A stretch of DNA of 64,000 nt from Gordonia humi (GCF_014197435.1 NZ_JACIFP010000001.1:4402001-4466000), one strand, 5' to 3'; counted from the first letter of the stretch, positions 40,255-50,924 are shown. The notes: generated by a model from the sequence alone, not told the origin. A program made the numbers and translations.

Positions 40255-41085
40255 ATGACGTCGGGGGGCGATCGGACACTGCCAGTGCTGGCACCGGGGA
40301 CACCGGTGCTGGCCCGCCTGGACTCGGGAGTTCATGTCGGCTGCGATCCGACATCGGCCGTCGTTCTGCGTCCGCCCGCCGGAGTCGATCCACGAGCCGT
40401 GGCCGACCTGCTCCAGTCGATCCGGGTTCCGGTGTCGTACCGGGAGATAGCCAAACGCGTGCGTGCGGCGGGCCTCGACGCCGCGTCGTTTCGGGCCCTG
40501 CTGGAACCGCTCGTCGCCACCGGCAAGGCAGCACTCCCGTGTCCGCGCCGCCCACTGCCGGTTCACGTGTCCGGTACCGGCGACCTCGCCGCCGGGCTGG
40601 CCGCCGCGCTGCGGTCGGCAGGCCACGATGTGGACGACGTCGATCGCGGGACCGGTCTCGTCGTCCTCGTCGACCGCCCGGTCCCCGACCCGACGCAGAT
40701 CGCCGCCCTCATGGAGGCGGGCACACCGCATCTGAGCGTTCATCTCCGCGACGGTGTCGGCGTCGTCGGCCCGCTGGTGCTACCCGGTATGTCGAGCTGC
40801 CTGCACTGCATCGACCTCCATCGCGCCGATCTCGATCCGCAGTGGCCGGTACTGGCGGCGTCCTTGTCGAGGATGTCCGGGTCGGCTCCGGCCACGGTGC
40901 GCCAGGCGACGGTCGCGACCGCCGTCGCGCATGTCGACGAGATCGTCGCGCTCCGCACGTCGGGCAGTCCGGGACTGCCGACGGCCGTCGGTCGAACGTT
41001 CGAGTACGCGGTCGGTCCGACCCGGATGTCCTCGCACGTCATCGCCCCGCACGCGCGGTGCGGATACTGCCGGGGGCAGCTGTAG
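40255..41085 (+). CDS. ThiF-like / TOMM cyclodehydratase-type protein (orphan)
   Basis: 276 residues from ATG 40255 (GTG 40246 is an alternative). The N-terminal half has winged-helix character (VADLLQSIRVPVSYREIAKRVRAAGLDAASFRALLEPLV). The C-terminal half resembles the ocin_ThiF/bacteriocin cyclodehydratase domain: VGPLVLPGMSSCLHCIDLHRADLDPQWPVLAASL and a final CGYC, giving a CxxC...CxxC zinc site. In azole-peptide clusters such proteins bind a leader peptide; no precursor peptide, YcaO or dehydrogenase gene is nearby. It matches Rv3196 by position, between the metalloprotease and the ABC1 kinase. Confidence 0.72.
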   Translation: MTSGGDRTLPVLAPGTPVLARLDSGVHVGCDPTSAVVLRPPAGVDPRAVADLLQSIRVPVSYREIAKRVRAAGLDAASFRALLEPLVATGKAALPCPRRPLPVHVSGTGDLAAGLAAALRSAGHDVDDVDRGTGLVVLVDRPVPDPTQIAALMEAGTPHLSVHLRDGVGVVGPLVLPGMSSCLHCIDLHRADLDPQWPVLAASLSRMSGSAPATVRQATVATAVAHVDEIVALRTSGSPGLPTAVGRTFEYAVGPTRMSSHVIAPHARCGYCRGQL

Positions 41086-41147
41086 CCCAGTTCACTCGTA
41101 CGACCGGTTACAGCTTCCACTATCCTGAGTGCCGGGGAAAGGACACC

Positions 41148-42461
41148 ATGAGCGACATCACACGCGGTTCCGGCAGACGCAACGCGAAACTGGCCTCGCT
41201 GCCACTGGGCATGGCCGGTCGCGCCGTCGGCGGATTCGGTAAGCGCATGACCGGCAAGAGCAAGGACGAAGTCAACGCCGAGCTCATGAACAAGACCGCG
41301 GAGCAGTTGTTCTCCGTACTCGGCGAGCTCAAGGGCGGCGCGATGAAGGTCGGTCAGGCCCTGTCGATCATGGAAGCCGCGATCCCCGACGAGTACGGCG
41401 AGCCGTTCCGCGAAGCCCTCACCAAGCTGCAGGCGGAGGCCCCGCCGATGCCGGCCGCCACCGTGCACAAGGTCCTCGATCAGCAGCTCGGCACCCGCTG
41501 GCGCGAACGGTTCGAGTCGTTCGACGACGAGGCGGCCGCGTCGGCGAGCATCGGCCAGGTGCACCGCGCGGTCTGGAAGGACGGCCGCGCCGTCGCCGTC
41601 AAAGTCCAGTACCCGGGCGCCGACCACGCGTTGAAGGCCGATCTGAAGACGCTCAGCCGCATGTCGGGCCTCATCCAGAGGCTGTCGCCCGGCACCGACG
41701 TCAAGGGGATGTTCGACGAGCTGATCGAGCGTACCGAGGACGAACTCGACTACGTGTCCGAGGCGAACAACCAGCGCGCGTTCGCCAAGGCCTTCGACGG
41801 CGACCCCGACTTCGTCGTGCCCAAAGTGGTCGCCAGCGCGCCCAAGGTGATCGTATCCGAATGGGTCGACGGAACGCGTCTGTCGAAGATCATCGTGGAG
41901 GGCACCCAGGACGAGCGCAACGCGGCCGCCACCAAGATGACGACCTTCGAGGTGAGTTCCCCGGCCCGCGTCGGTCTCCTGCACGGCGACCCGCACCCGG
42001 GCAACTTCTTCGTCCTCGACGACGGACGGTTCGGCATCCTCGACTTCGGTGCCATCGGCCACTATCCCGACGGCCTGCCCGCCAAGACCGGCGAGATCCT
42101 CGCCCTGGCCCGAGACAAGCGCTACGACGAACTCCGCGACCTCATGGTCGAGACCGAGTTCATCCGTCCCACCCACGCCGACCGGGTGACCGCCGACGAT
42201 CTCGCGAACTACCTTCAGCCCTATGTGGATCCGCTCTACAGCGACACCTTCCACTTCACCCGCACCTGGCTGCAGCGTGCCGCGGGGCAGGCCACCGACA
42301 TCACCGGCGACGTCTACAAGACCTCCCGCAATCTCAATGTGCCGCGTGAATACGTGATGGTGTTCCGCGTCCTCATCGGCTGCGTCGGCATCGCCGCCCA
42401 GCTGAACGCGGAGGCACCGTACCGGAAGATCATGGCCGACTGGGTGCCGGGCATCGCCTGA
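41148..42461 (+). CDS. ABC1/UbiB-family atypical kinase
   Basis: 437 residues from ATG 41148 (GGGGAAAGGACACC upstream). Hallmarks: [17 protein letters not shown] (the KxGQ motif that blocks the usual peptide site), [61 protein letters not shown]. UbiB-like kinases/ATPases support quinone or lipid metabolism. It matches Rv3197, which M. tuberculosis places directly beside whiB7 and which has been linked to intrinsic macrolide resistance. It is separated from whiB7 by a strong bidirectional hairpin. Confidence 0.9.
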   Translation: MSDITRGSGRRNAKLASLPLGMAGRAVGGFGKRMTGKSKDEVNAELMNKTAEQLFSVLGELKGGAMKVGQALSIMEAAIPDEYGEPFREALTKLQAEAPPMPAATVHKVLDQQLGTRWRERFESFDDEAAASASIGQVHRAVWKDGRAVAVKVQYPGADHALKADLKTLSRMSGLIQRLSPGTDVKGMFDELIERTEDELDYVSEANNQRAFAKAFDGDPDFVVPKVVASAPKVIVSEWVDGTRLSKIIVEGTQDERNAAATKMTTFEVSSPARVGLLHGDPHPGNFFVLDDGRFGILDFGAIGHYPDGLPAKTGEILALARDKRYDELRDLMVETEFIRPTHADRVTADDLANYLQPYVDPLYSDTFHFTRTWLQRAAGQATDITGDVYKTSRNLNVPREYVMVFRVLIGCVGIAAQLNAEAPYRKIMADWVPGIA

Positions 42462-42507
42462 CCGCGTCCCGCCGACCCGGGCAGTCGATTCAGTCATCCG
42501 CTCGGAA

Positions 42508-42542
42508 CGCCGGTGGGAACCATCAGTCGGTTCCCACCGGCG
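42508..42542. terminator. Bidirectional terminator between ABC1 kinase and whiB7
   Basis: Perfect 14-bp stem (42508-42521 and 42529-42542) with a 7-nt loop in the 99 bp between two convergent genes. Confidence 0.8.
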
Positions 42543-42560
42543 TCCCGAGGACGTCCGGCC

Positions 42561-42839
42561 TCATGCGGCCGGGTTCTTCCGCGGACGGCCGCGGGGCCGC
42601 TTACGCGCGACGACCGCCCCGGCGGAGAAGATCTCGCCGCCCCACACACCCCACGGCTCGGCGTTCTCGAGGGCGACTTCGAGGCACTGGACGCGGAGCG
42701 GGCACTCCTGGCAGAGCGCTTTGGCCTGTTCGAGGTGGACGGGGGCTTCAGCGAACCAGAGGTCGGCGTTCGCGCTCTGGCACGGAAGCTCGACGGCTTG
42801 TCGCCCGGTCGTGTTCTGGGAAAGGGTGGGGGTACTCAT
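42561..42839 (-). CDS. whiB7: Redox-sensitive transcriptional activator WhiB7
   Basis: 92 residues. Fe-S cysteines Cys20, Cys43, Cys46 and Cys52 (C...CxxCx5C), the Wbl turn GVWGG (64-68) and a C-terminal AT-hook RGRPRK (83-88); the AT-hook distinguishes WhiB7 from other Wbl proteins. It binds the primary sigma factor and activates intrinsic antibiotic-resistance genes from promoters with an A/T stretch upstream of the -35. Its own leader carries an upstream ORF, an attenuator-like hairpin and a matching A/T-rich promoter, all intact. In M. tuberculosis whiB7 is followed upstream by uvrD2; here an island intervenes. Confidence 0.95.
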   Translation of the reverse strand: MSTPTLSQNTTGRQAVELPCQSANADLWFAEAPVHLEQAKALCQECPLRVQCLEVALENAEPWGVWGGEIFSAGAVVARKRPRGRPRKNPAA

Positions 42840-42921
42840 GTAAGTCGGGCTCTCTCATCATGTGATGAACGGGTGTTCGTGTGGAGAAGAACCCCGGCCG
42901 ACTCGCTCGGTGAAACGAATG

Positions 42922-42955
42922 GGCCACGGGTCCGCTGTCGCGATTCGCCGTGGCC
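42922..42955 (-). promoter_or_regulatory. Attenuator-like hairpin in whiB7 leader
   Basis: 8-bp arms (42948-42955 and 42922-42929) around an 18-nt loop, followed on the minus strand by ATTCGTTTC. It lies between the upstream ORF and whiB7, the position where mycobacterial whiB7 leaders carry a conditional terminator. Termination is inferred, not shown. Confidence 0.55.
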
Positions 42956-42996
42956 TCGTCTGTTCCGTCTAGTGCGTGACTGTGTGTGACGCGTGA

Positions 42997-43119
42997 CTAG
43001 GGGGTTCGGAACGGCTGTCGATAGCCTGAACGGGTCGAGGGGAATCGCCGGCGCTCTCGCGCCACAGCTCCTGCTGGTGCACTGGCTTCTAGTGCCTGAT
43101 GCCAAGTGTTCTTGATCAT
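42997..43119 (-). CDS. whiB7 leader peptide (uORF)
   Basis: 40 codons from ATG 43119, with the strong ribosome binding site GGAAGGAG 8 nt upstream, to TAG at 42997. The peptide begins MIKNTWHQALEASAPAG and turns Arg-rich (ARERRRFPSTRSGYRQPFRTP). In mycobacteria translation of such a uORF controls read-through into whiB7, so ribosome-targeting drugs induce it. Position, ribosome binding site and downstream hairpin all fit that model; the sequence alone does not prove it. Confidence 0.75.
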   Translation of the reverse strand: MIKNTWHQALEASAPAGAVARERRRFPSTRSGYRQPFRTP

Positions 43120-43185
43120 TTCTGCGACTCCTTCCGTTCCGAATCTCCACCACACGCCGAGAGGGGCGTGTCACTTACTCGAACT

Positions 43186-43222
43186 ACTGTATGTGTCTGT
43201 CGAAAAGCGCACAACCTATTTT
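43186..43222 (-). promoter_or_regulatory. whiB7 autoregulated promoter
   Basis: Minus strand: AAAAT (43222-43218), then 3 bp, then -35 TTGTGC (43214-43209), a 17-bp spacer, then -10 TACAGT (43191-43186). An A/T stretch 3 bp upstream of the -35 is the known WhiB7 target arrangement. Transcription would begin near 43179, about 60 nt before the uORF. Confidence 0.7.
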
Positions 43223-43262
43223 CTACCTGCGGATATAGATCTAACGAAGGGCCTCCGCCACG

Positions 43263-44184
43263 TCAGGGCAGGGATCGAATCGCCCCAGGCGTCTCCGTAC
43301 GCCCTTCGTTTACGCCCTTACTCCCTCGCTGTGCCTCGGCGAGTTGTTCGACGGCGCTTCGAGACGAGCCCGGCAGCACGTGAGCGTAGGTCGAAAGCGT
43401 GGACGTCACGGACGAGTGACCGAGCAGGTCCGCGACCGCGCGAACGTGCACCCCGGCTTCGAGCCACGCAGTCGCCGCCGAGTGACGCAGGGTGTGGGGC
43501 GTGATCGACTCGGGATCGGCCACTCCCCCGTTCTGGGCAGCAGCGTGTACGACCGGCAAGAGGTTCTGGGCGGAGACGAAGTCACCGAGGTGGTTGGTGA
43601 ACACCATCTCGTCATCACCATGCCGTGCCAGCCTTCAACCGCTCCTCGAGTTGGCGCTTCCTCAGCGACCGCAGTTCGCGCACCATCTCGTCAGTGATCG
43701 GGATACGACGCCGCGAGCGTTTCGTCTTGGGCGCAGACAGAACGTGCTCCCCGTTCACCCGAGTCAGGGTGTGGCAAATACTGATCTCTCGCTTGTCGAG
43801 GTCCACGTCCGACCACATGAGCCCCGCTGCCTCACCGCGCCTGAGGCTGCTCTGTGCGAGTAGCAGCACAGCGACGTAGTAACGCTCGTGCGCGCGTCTT
43901 CCAGGAGCCGACGGACGTCCTCAGGGGTGAGTACGCGCGCCTCTTCACGGTCGATGCGAGGACGCGACACCGATGCAGCCGGGTTCTTGGCGATCAGCCC
44001 GTCACGCACCGCACCATCGAGCGCAGCGCGGACCACCGCATACATGGACCGGAGGGTCGAGTCCGCGTACCCCTCGCGACGCTTCTCCACGATCAGCGCT
44101 TCGATGTGTGTGGGCTTGAGCCGGTCGAGGGGCACCCGCGCGAAGTCGCCGGATTCCAGGTATCGCATGCTGATGTGCGAGTAC
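43263..44184 (-). pseudogene. Tyrosine recombinase/integrase, frameshifted and 5'-truncated
   Basis: Three reading frames together give one phage-type integrase. They are a core-binding domain (YSHISMRYLESGDFARVPLDRLKPTHIEALIVEKR..., to 43880), then SLRRGEAAGLMWSDVDLDKREIS... (to 43615), then HTLRHSAATAWLEAGVHVRAVADLLGHSSVTSTLSTYAHV. Catalytic Arg, His-x-x-Arg, His and Tyr are all recognisable. One base is missing in a GCGCGC run near 43890, and a second shift occurs near 43615. The N-terminus is cut off where IS3-A begins (44185). It marks the region as a once-mobile island, now unable to excise itself by this enzyme. Confidence 0.85.
43296..43319 (-). repeat. Candidate island-end direct repeat, left copy
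   Basis: The minus strand reads AAGGGCGTA-AACGA-AGGGCGTACG, with the unit GGGCGTA twice. A near copy in the same orientation is at 50902-50924. This copy overlaps the integrase 3' end, where attachment sites often lie. Confidence 0.4.
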
Positions 44185-44211
44185 TGAAGCGCCCTGGGTT
44201 TCGTTCCGTGG

Positions 44212-44502
44212 TTACACGGTCGCGGTCGTCGTGGTGTGAGTGTAGGTCGCTTCGACGTTCGCCGGGGTGCGGTAGCCGAGAGCTTCGTGGAGCCGGGAGG
44301 TGTTCCACCAGTGGACCCAGCCCATCGTGGCGAGCTCAACCTCGCTGACTGACTCCCAGATCCGCTTGGAGTAGATCAACTCCGCCTTGTATAGGCCGTT
44401 CACTGTCTCGACCAGCGCGTTATCGTAGCTATCGCCGACGGTACCTACTGAAGCCGTAACTCCCGCGGCGAGCAGAGCGTCCGAATAGGCGAACGAAACG
44501 TA
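44212..44502 (-). pseudogene. IS3-A transposase OrfB, 3' part
   Basis: Encodes [46 protein letters not shown]... to the stop at 44212, the C-terminal part of an IS3 OrfB with the last catalytic Glu (ALVE). The preceding piece, [26 protein letters not shown] with the second catalytic Asp, lies 4.1 kb away at 48637-48729. Removing the IS30 insertion and one CAA copy joins them exactly as ...[16 protein letters not shown].... Confidence 0.85.
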
Positions 44503-44505
44503 TTG

Positions 44506-44533
44506 GGCGCGTTCAATCGGTCGTTGCAACACC
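44506..44533. repeat. IS30 terminal inverted repeat, left
   Basis: Starts GGCGCGTTCAATCGGTCG and pairs with 48609-48636 (23 of 28 bases). Confidence 0.85.
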
Positions 44534-44701
44534 GGGTTGTTGGATCGAGCATAGCTGCTCGGCGAACACCTCGGCGGGAGTGCGCCAGCCCAGGCTCTTG
44601 CGGGGCCGGTTGTTGAGCGCGAGAGCGACGGCTTCGAGGTCGTCGGCGGACCACCGGGACAGGTCCGTGCCCTTCGGGAAGTACTGACGTAACAATCCGT
44701 T
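44513..44701 (-). pseudogene. IS30 transposase, 3' fragment
   Basis: Encodes [50 protein letters not shown] and ends in the left IR. This is the conserved C-terminus of IS30 transposases. It continues the interrupted gene that starts at 48586; the split is between ...PTNENT and NGLL.... Confidence 0.9.
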
Positions 44702-44718
44702 CGACGCTCCTATGTATG

Positions 44719-45786
44719 TCAAGCCGCTGCGGGCGTGGTCACGAGCTGGGCTGCGGCTTCGATTCGTCGGTAGAGGCGTCGAGCGAGTGCGCGCTTGACG
44801 GAGCGTCGGATGTCGCGGTGTGTTTTGCCCTCGGCGGTGCGTCGAATCTCGTAGGCACGGGTCTCGGGGTGGCACCTCATCCGAGTGATGGCGACCGTGT
44901 GTAGGGCGCGGTTCAGTGCGCGGTCGCCACCGCGGTTGAGTCGGTGCCGGGAGTGTTGTCCGCTGCTTGTTTCAAGAGGGGCGACGCCGGCCAGCGATGC
45001 GAAGGCTGCTTCGTTGCGGACGCGTCCGTGGTGGGACCAGCTGATCAGCAGTTGCGCGGCGACCACCGGGCCGACACCGGGCTCGTCAAGCAGGACTGGT
45101 CCTGCCGGGTGCTGCTTGATCAGCTCCAGCAGCTGGGGATCGAGCTCTGCCAGTTGAGTAAACAAGAACTTCACTCGCGCAGCGATGGACTGCAGGCTGA
45201 ACACGCACAGGCGGTGCTCGATCGATGCTGTCGCTGAAACTTGTAGCTCTTCGATCCGGGTGAGCTGGCTGCGCAGCGTCCGTCCGCGCAACTGCGCACG
45301 GATCTGTTCGGGTGCAACGACGATCAGGCTCTTGAGCTCGTTGATGGCCTTGGTCCGGCTGACCAAAACACCTTCCCGACAAGCGAATACCATTCGTAAC
45401 GCTTCGCGTAGGCCGCCGGCTCTCGGCGCGCCCTGCTCATCTCGAGCCAGTGCCTGGCGTGCGGCGCGGATAGCGTCGATACGATCGTTTTTAGCACCGT
45501 GGGACCGTTTGAGAGCGCCGACCTCGGCTACTGTCTCGTCGGCATCGATGAGGACAGCGGCCAGGCTGGCAGCGAAGCTGCCGGTCCCTTCCAATGCCCA
45601 GATCCGCCGACCAGGAGCGTGTTCGTCGGCCCAGGTGAGCATCCGTTCGTAACCAGCGCCATCTGCCGCCTCAGCCACGTGGGCGAGCACGCGCCCGGTG
45701 CCGGTATCGAGTACGGCGAGGTCGATCGTGTCGCGGTCCGGATCGCCACCGATGACGAAGTCGTAGTCCTCTGCGAGCATGGCCAT
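44719..45786 (-). CDS. IS110-family transposase (DEDD recombinase)
   Basis: 355 residues from ATG 45786, preceded by AGGAAGGACAACCGCA; upstream ATGs at 45825 and 45813 have poorer signals. The N-terminal RuvC-like DEDD domain ([42 protein letters not shown]) is followed by a coiled-coil region. The C-terminal Tnp20 domain ([65 protein letters not shown]) carries the catalytic serine region. The frame is intact. Activity would need a bridge RNA, and its likely template is interrupted by IS3-B. Confidence 0.92.
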   Translation of the reverse strand: MAMLAEDYDFVIGGDPDRDTIDLAVLDTGTGRVLAHVAEAADGAGYERMLTWADEHAPGRRIWALEGTGSFAASLAAVLIDADETVAEVGALKRSHGAKNDRIDAIRAARQALARDEQGAPRAGGLREALRMVFACREGVLVSRTKAINELKSLIVVAPEQIRAQLRGRTLRSQLTRIEELQVSATASIEHRLCVFSLQSIAARVKFLFTQLAELDPQLLELIKQHPAGPVLLDEPGVGPVVAAQLLISWSHHGRVRNEAAFASLAGVAPLETSSGQHSRHRLNRGGDRALNRALHTVAITRMRCHPETRAYEIRRTAEGKTHRDIRRSVKRALARRLYRRIEAAAQLVTTPAAA

Positions 45787-45936
45787 TGCGGTTGTCCTTC
45801 CTGTTGAAGTCATCGTGGAAGGCATCGGCCTGGGTGAAGGTCACAGGTCGCGGCAGCACTGTGAGGGGTCACGCCGGCGAACGGCGGACAAGCTCCTAAT
45901 CAAGCCAAGACGAGTGGGCCAGGTCGGTGCCGGGTC

Positions 45937-45956
45937 TGCTGCACGGATAGGTGACA
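45937..45956. repeat. IS3-B terminal inverted repeat, left
   Basis: TGCTGCACGGATAGGTGACA, exact reverse complement at 47181-47200. Confidence 0.95.
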
Positions 45957-45965
45957 GTTTCGGTG

Positions 45966-46829
45966 TCATGCCGCGGTGAGCGCGGCGGTGTTGAGAATGG
46001 CCTCGAATTCGATAGGTGTCAACCGGCCCAGGCGGGCTTGCCGACGTCGGCGGTGGTAGGTCCGTTCGATCCAGGTGACGATCGCGATCCGCAGCTGTTC
46101 ACGGGTGGCCCAGCGTTGGCGGTCGAGAACGTTGCGTTGCAGCAGCGCAAAGAACGATTCCATCGCGGCGTTGTCCCCAGCAGCACCGACCCGCCCCATC
46201 GATCCGACCAGACCGTGCCGATTCAATGCGAACACAAACTTCCGTGCACGGAATTGAGATCCCCTGTCCGAGTGGACAACACAACCGGCAACGCTGCCTT
46301 CTCGGCGGGCGATGGCGTTGTTGAGCGCATTCACGGCCAGGCCGGACTGCATGCGGGAGTCGATGCTGTATCCGACGATACGACCGGAGCAGGCGTCTTT
46401 GATCGCGCAGAGATACAGTTTGCCCTCGTCGGTCCAGTGCTCGGTGATGTCGGTGAACCACAGTTGATCGGGTGCGTCGGCGGTGAAGTTGCGTTCGACC
46501 AGGTCGTCATGCACCGGCGGGCCCGGTGTTTTGCCGGCCCGGCCAGGCTTCTTCCCGAAGCTCGACCACCACCGATTGGCCGAGCAGATCCGCCAGGCCG
46601 TTCGTGAGCTCATCGGCTGACCAGCATGTTCTGCTTCATCGGCGAGGAACCGGTACCCGAACTCCGGGTCATCACGATGGGCGTCGAACAGGGCATCCGC
46701 CCGTTGCGCTTCGACACGATCAGAGGTGGTGACCGGGTCTTTGAGCCACCGGTAGTAAGGCTGGCGGGAGAGCTTAAGCACCCGGCACGTCACCGTCACA
46801 GGAATCCCAGCTTCGGCGAGCTCTGTCAC
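45966..46829 (-). CDS. IS3-B transposase OrfB
   Basis: 287 residues. rve integrase core with DDE residues in LWFTDITEHW (Asp), CVVHSDRGSQF (Asp) and AGDNAAMESFF (Glu). An HTH_21-like segment (CRVLKLSRQPYYRWLKDP) lies at the N-terminus. GTG 46829 overlaps the orfA stop (GTGA), so it is translated by coupling or as a frameshifted OrfAB fusion. All catalytic residues are intact, so the element could be active. Confidence 0.93.
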   Translation of the reverse strand: MTELAEAGIPVTVTCRVLKLSRQPYYRWLKDPVTTSDRVEAQRADALFDAHRDDPEFGYRFLADEAEHAGQPMSSRTAWRICSANRWWSSFGKKPGRAGKTPGPPVHDDLVERNFTADAPDQLWFTDITEHWTDEGKLYLCAIKDACSGRIVGYSIDSRMQSGLAVNALNNAIARREGSVAGCVVHSDRGSQFRARKFVFALNRHGLVGSMGRVGAAGDNAAMESFFALLQRNVLDRQRWATREQLRIAIVTWIERTYHRRRRQARLGRLTPIEFEAILNTAALTAA

Positions 46830-47143
46830 GAGCGGGTAGAGCCTTTTCCCGGCAGGTTCGCCTGCGACAGATACGCCGCGGCTCTGCGCAGGACCTCATT
46901 CTCCTGCTCCAGCAACCGGATTCGCTTGTTCGCTTCCCGTAGCTCCGCCCACTGCCCGCTCGTCACCCCGGGCTTGTTGCCGTCGTCGATATCGGCGCGG
47001 CGCATCCACTTCTGCAAGGTCATCGGGTGCACCCCGAAGTCCTTCGCAATCTGCTCGATCGTCACACCGATTTCACGGTCCCGGGCAACCCGAACCACGT
47101 CATCACGGAACTCTTTCGGATAAGGCTTGGGCACGATGGTCAT
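46826..47143 (-). CDS. IS3-B transposase OrfA
   Basis: 105 residues: a helix-turn-helix (YPKEFRDDVVRVARDREIGVTIEQIAKDFGVHPMTLQKWMRRADID) and a leucine-zipper-like C-terminus (ELREANKRIRLLEQENEVLRRAAAYL), the standard OrfA of IS3 elements. It provides DNA binding for the OrfAB transposase. Confidence 0.93.
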   Translation of the reverse strand: MTIVPKPYPKEFRDDVVRVARDREIGVTIEQIAKDFGVHPMTLQKWMRRADIDDGNKPGVTSGQWAELREANKRIRLLEQENEVLRRAAAYLSQANLPGKGSTRS

Positions 47144-47180
47144 CCTTCCAGGCCGGCCTTCCCAGGCAAGCCAGATCAGA

Positions 47181-47200
47181 TGTCACCTATCCGTGCAGCA
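47181..47200. repeat. IS3-B terminal inverted repeat, right
   Basis: Exact reverse complement of 45937-45956. Confidence 0.95.
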
Positions 47201-47333
47201 GTCCCCCGACAACCCCAGGGACAGGTCAAACGAAAGACACGCCAACGAGGCCGGTCAGTATTCTCGAGAGTCACCTCGAGTTGTCGGTACCAGCCTGGCT
47301 CAACAACCCAACCGAGCCGCTTCGATACTCACA

Positions 47334-49703
<2,370 letters not shown>

Positions 49704-49705
49704 GA

Positions 49706-50047
49706 TCAGCGATGTGGCCGGTCGATCTCGGCCGCGAAGAAAGCTGATGCCGCCTTCAGGATGCCGTTGGCACGTTTGAGTTCGGCGACTTCCTTGCGGA
49801 GCCGACGCACCTCCTCAGCCGTATCGGCCGAAGCGCCGCCCGAGGAGACCGAGGCGGCCCCGACGCCGGGGGCCTTACGCACCCACTGGCGCACCGTTTC
49901 GGCTGCGCCCACACCGAGCAGGTCCGCGGTCTTCTTCATCGCCGCCCACTCCGTCGAACCCTGACCCACCAACTCCACCACCATCGTCACCGCGTCACGC
50001 TTCAACTCCGCCGAGTAGTGCTTCGTTCCTGCTGCCATGAGATCCAT
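49706..50047 (-). CDS. IS3-C transposase OrfA
   Basis: 113 residues with the Tnp_1 helix-turn-helix (KHYSAELKRDAVTMVVELVGQGSTEWAAMKKTADLLGVGAAETVRQWVRKA) and a coiled coil (TAEEVRRLRKEVAELKRANGILKAASAFFAAEIDRP). It ends just before orfB in the -1 relative frame. Confidence 0.92.
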   Translation of the reverse strand: MDLMAAGTKHYSAELKRDAVTMVVELVGQGSTEWAAMKKTADLLGVGAAETVRQWVRKAPGVGAASVSSGGASADTAEEVRRLRKEVAELKRANGILKAASAFFAAEIDRPHR

Positions 50048-50237
50048 CTTCCCTTGAGACGAACCCTCCGGAAATCCCGGGACGGATCAGAGCCACGTCA
50101 GCGCTGTGACCAGCAACGACTCTCGCAGGACGTCCACACGGGCGCCTGAGCGCGACGGTGGACGCCTGGCTGCGCGATGCGCGCACATCGGCGTGCACAC
50201 GCACACGCGAGGCGCACGGGACGAACGGGCACCTACC

Positions 50238-50873
50238 TCAGCGCTTACCGCCGATGGGCTCCCAGTCGTCCCACCAGTCAGTCCAATTCATCTCGACGCG
50301 TATCCACTCCATGCCGGACATCTGATCGAGGAAGTCTTGTTCGCGGCCCCACCATTCGCCGATCGGGTAGACCCAGTCCCTCCACGACAATTGGTAGCCA
50401 GTGGGCACAACCTGCCCGACGTTCTCAGGAGCAAAAACTGCAATCGCAAGCAGCCCGAGTACCACGGACGCCGGGAACCTCGCCGTTTCATTCTCGAAGC
50501 TGTACTCGTGAACACCGCTACGGTTCTTGTAAGGCGTGAGTTCAAAGCCGTCCGGAAGTTCGTCGCCGTGGCCGTGCGAACAGCGATGGATACCGTAGAT
50601 GACGTCGGCGACGTCCGGGCGCTTGTCGGGAAGGTCCGATCTCACACGCAGAGGGAACCGTGTCTTGTCGAGGTCGATACCGGGAATACCCAGTATCGCC
50701 ATGACCTCCATCGAGTCACGGATCGCCGACTTGAACCGGTCTCCCACCCCTTTCTTGGGGTAGCGCTTCTTCCCGGTTCCATCGACGGCGTTACAGGCGT
50801 GGAGCATGGCTGGCTCCCACTCCTGACGATCCCAATGATCGAGGGAGTAACGAACAGAGTCCCCCACCTTCAT
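50238..50873 (-). CDS. Island-borne protein of unknown function
   Basis: 211 residues from ATG 50873 (MKVGDSVRYSLDHWDRQEWEPAMLHACNAVDGTGKKRYPKKG). Codon use is visibly less GC-rich than in the chromosomal neighbours. The N-terminal half is basic with conserved-looking HACNAVDGTGKK and Asp/Arg segments. The C-terminal third is Trp-rich (SWRDWVYPIGEWWGREQDF... and NWTDWWDDWEP) and there is one weak hydrophobic stretch (VVLGLLAIAVFAP). No enzyme motif recognised. It lies between IS3-C and uvrD2, behind a GGGCGTA repeat that may be a regulatory or attachment site. It may be island cargo, possibly defence or phage-related (inference). Confidence 0.6.
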   Translation of the reverse strand: MKVGDSVRYSLDHWDRQEWEPAMLHACNAVDGTGKKRYPKKGVGDRFKSAIRDSMEVMAILGIPGIDLDKTRFPLRVRSDLPDKRPDVADVIYGIHRCSHGHGDELPDGFELTPYKNRSGVHEYSFENETARFPASVVLGLLAIAVFAPENVGQVVPTGYQLSWRDWVYPIGEWWGREQDFLDQMSGMEWIRVEMNWTDWWDDWEPIGGKR

Positions 50874-50901
50874 ACCAGAAACACTAGTCGAGCACGGTTC
50901 G

Positions 50902-50924
50902 CGTACGCCCTCAGATACGCCCTT
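50902..50924 (-). repeat. Candidate island-end direct repeat, right copy
   Basis: The minus strand reads AAGGGCGTA-TCTG-AGGGCGTACG, in the same orientation as 43296-43319 and one base shorter in the middle. It is 29 bp upstream of the unknown gene, so it could instead be an operator. Confidence 0.4.

Larger units (their letters stand above)
45937..47200 (-). mobile_element. IS3-family element B, complete
   Basis: 1264 bp with perfect 20-bp inverted repeats (45937-45956 and 47181-47200, TGCTGCACGGATAGGTGACA), TG...CA ends, and a 3-bp target duplication GTC (45934-45936 and 47201-47203). It carries overlapping orfA and orfB with intact catalytic residues. It is the innermost, hence probably the most recent, insertion. 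Confidence 0.95.
44702..47333 (-). mobile_element. IS110-family element, split by IS3-B
   Basis: Boundaries are set by where the IS30 coding sequence stops and resumes (uncertain by 1-2 bases). About 1365 bp without IS3-B. The transposase is followed by only about 17 bp on one side and preceded by about 280 bp of non-coding DNA on the other (45787-45936 plus 47204-47333). That matches the IS110 subgroup, whose long upstream end encodes a bridge RNA. IS3-B sits inside this non-coding end. No terminal inverted repeats, as expected for the family. Confidence 0.82.
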
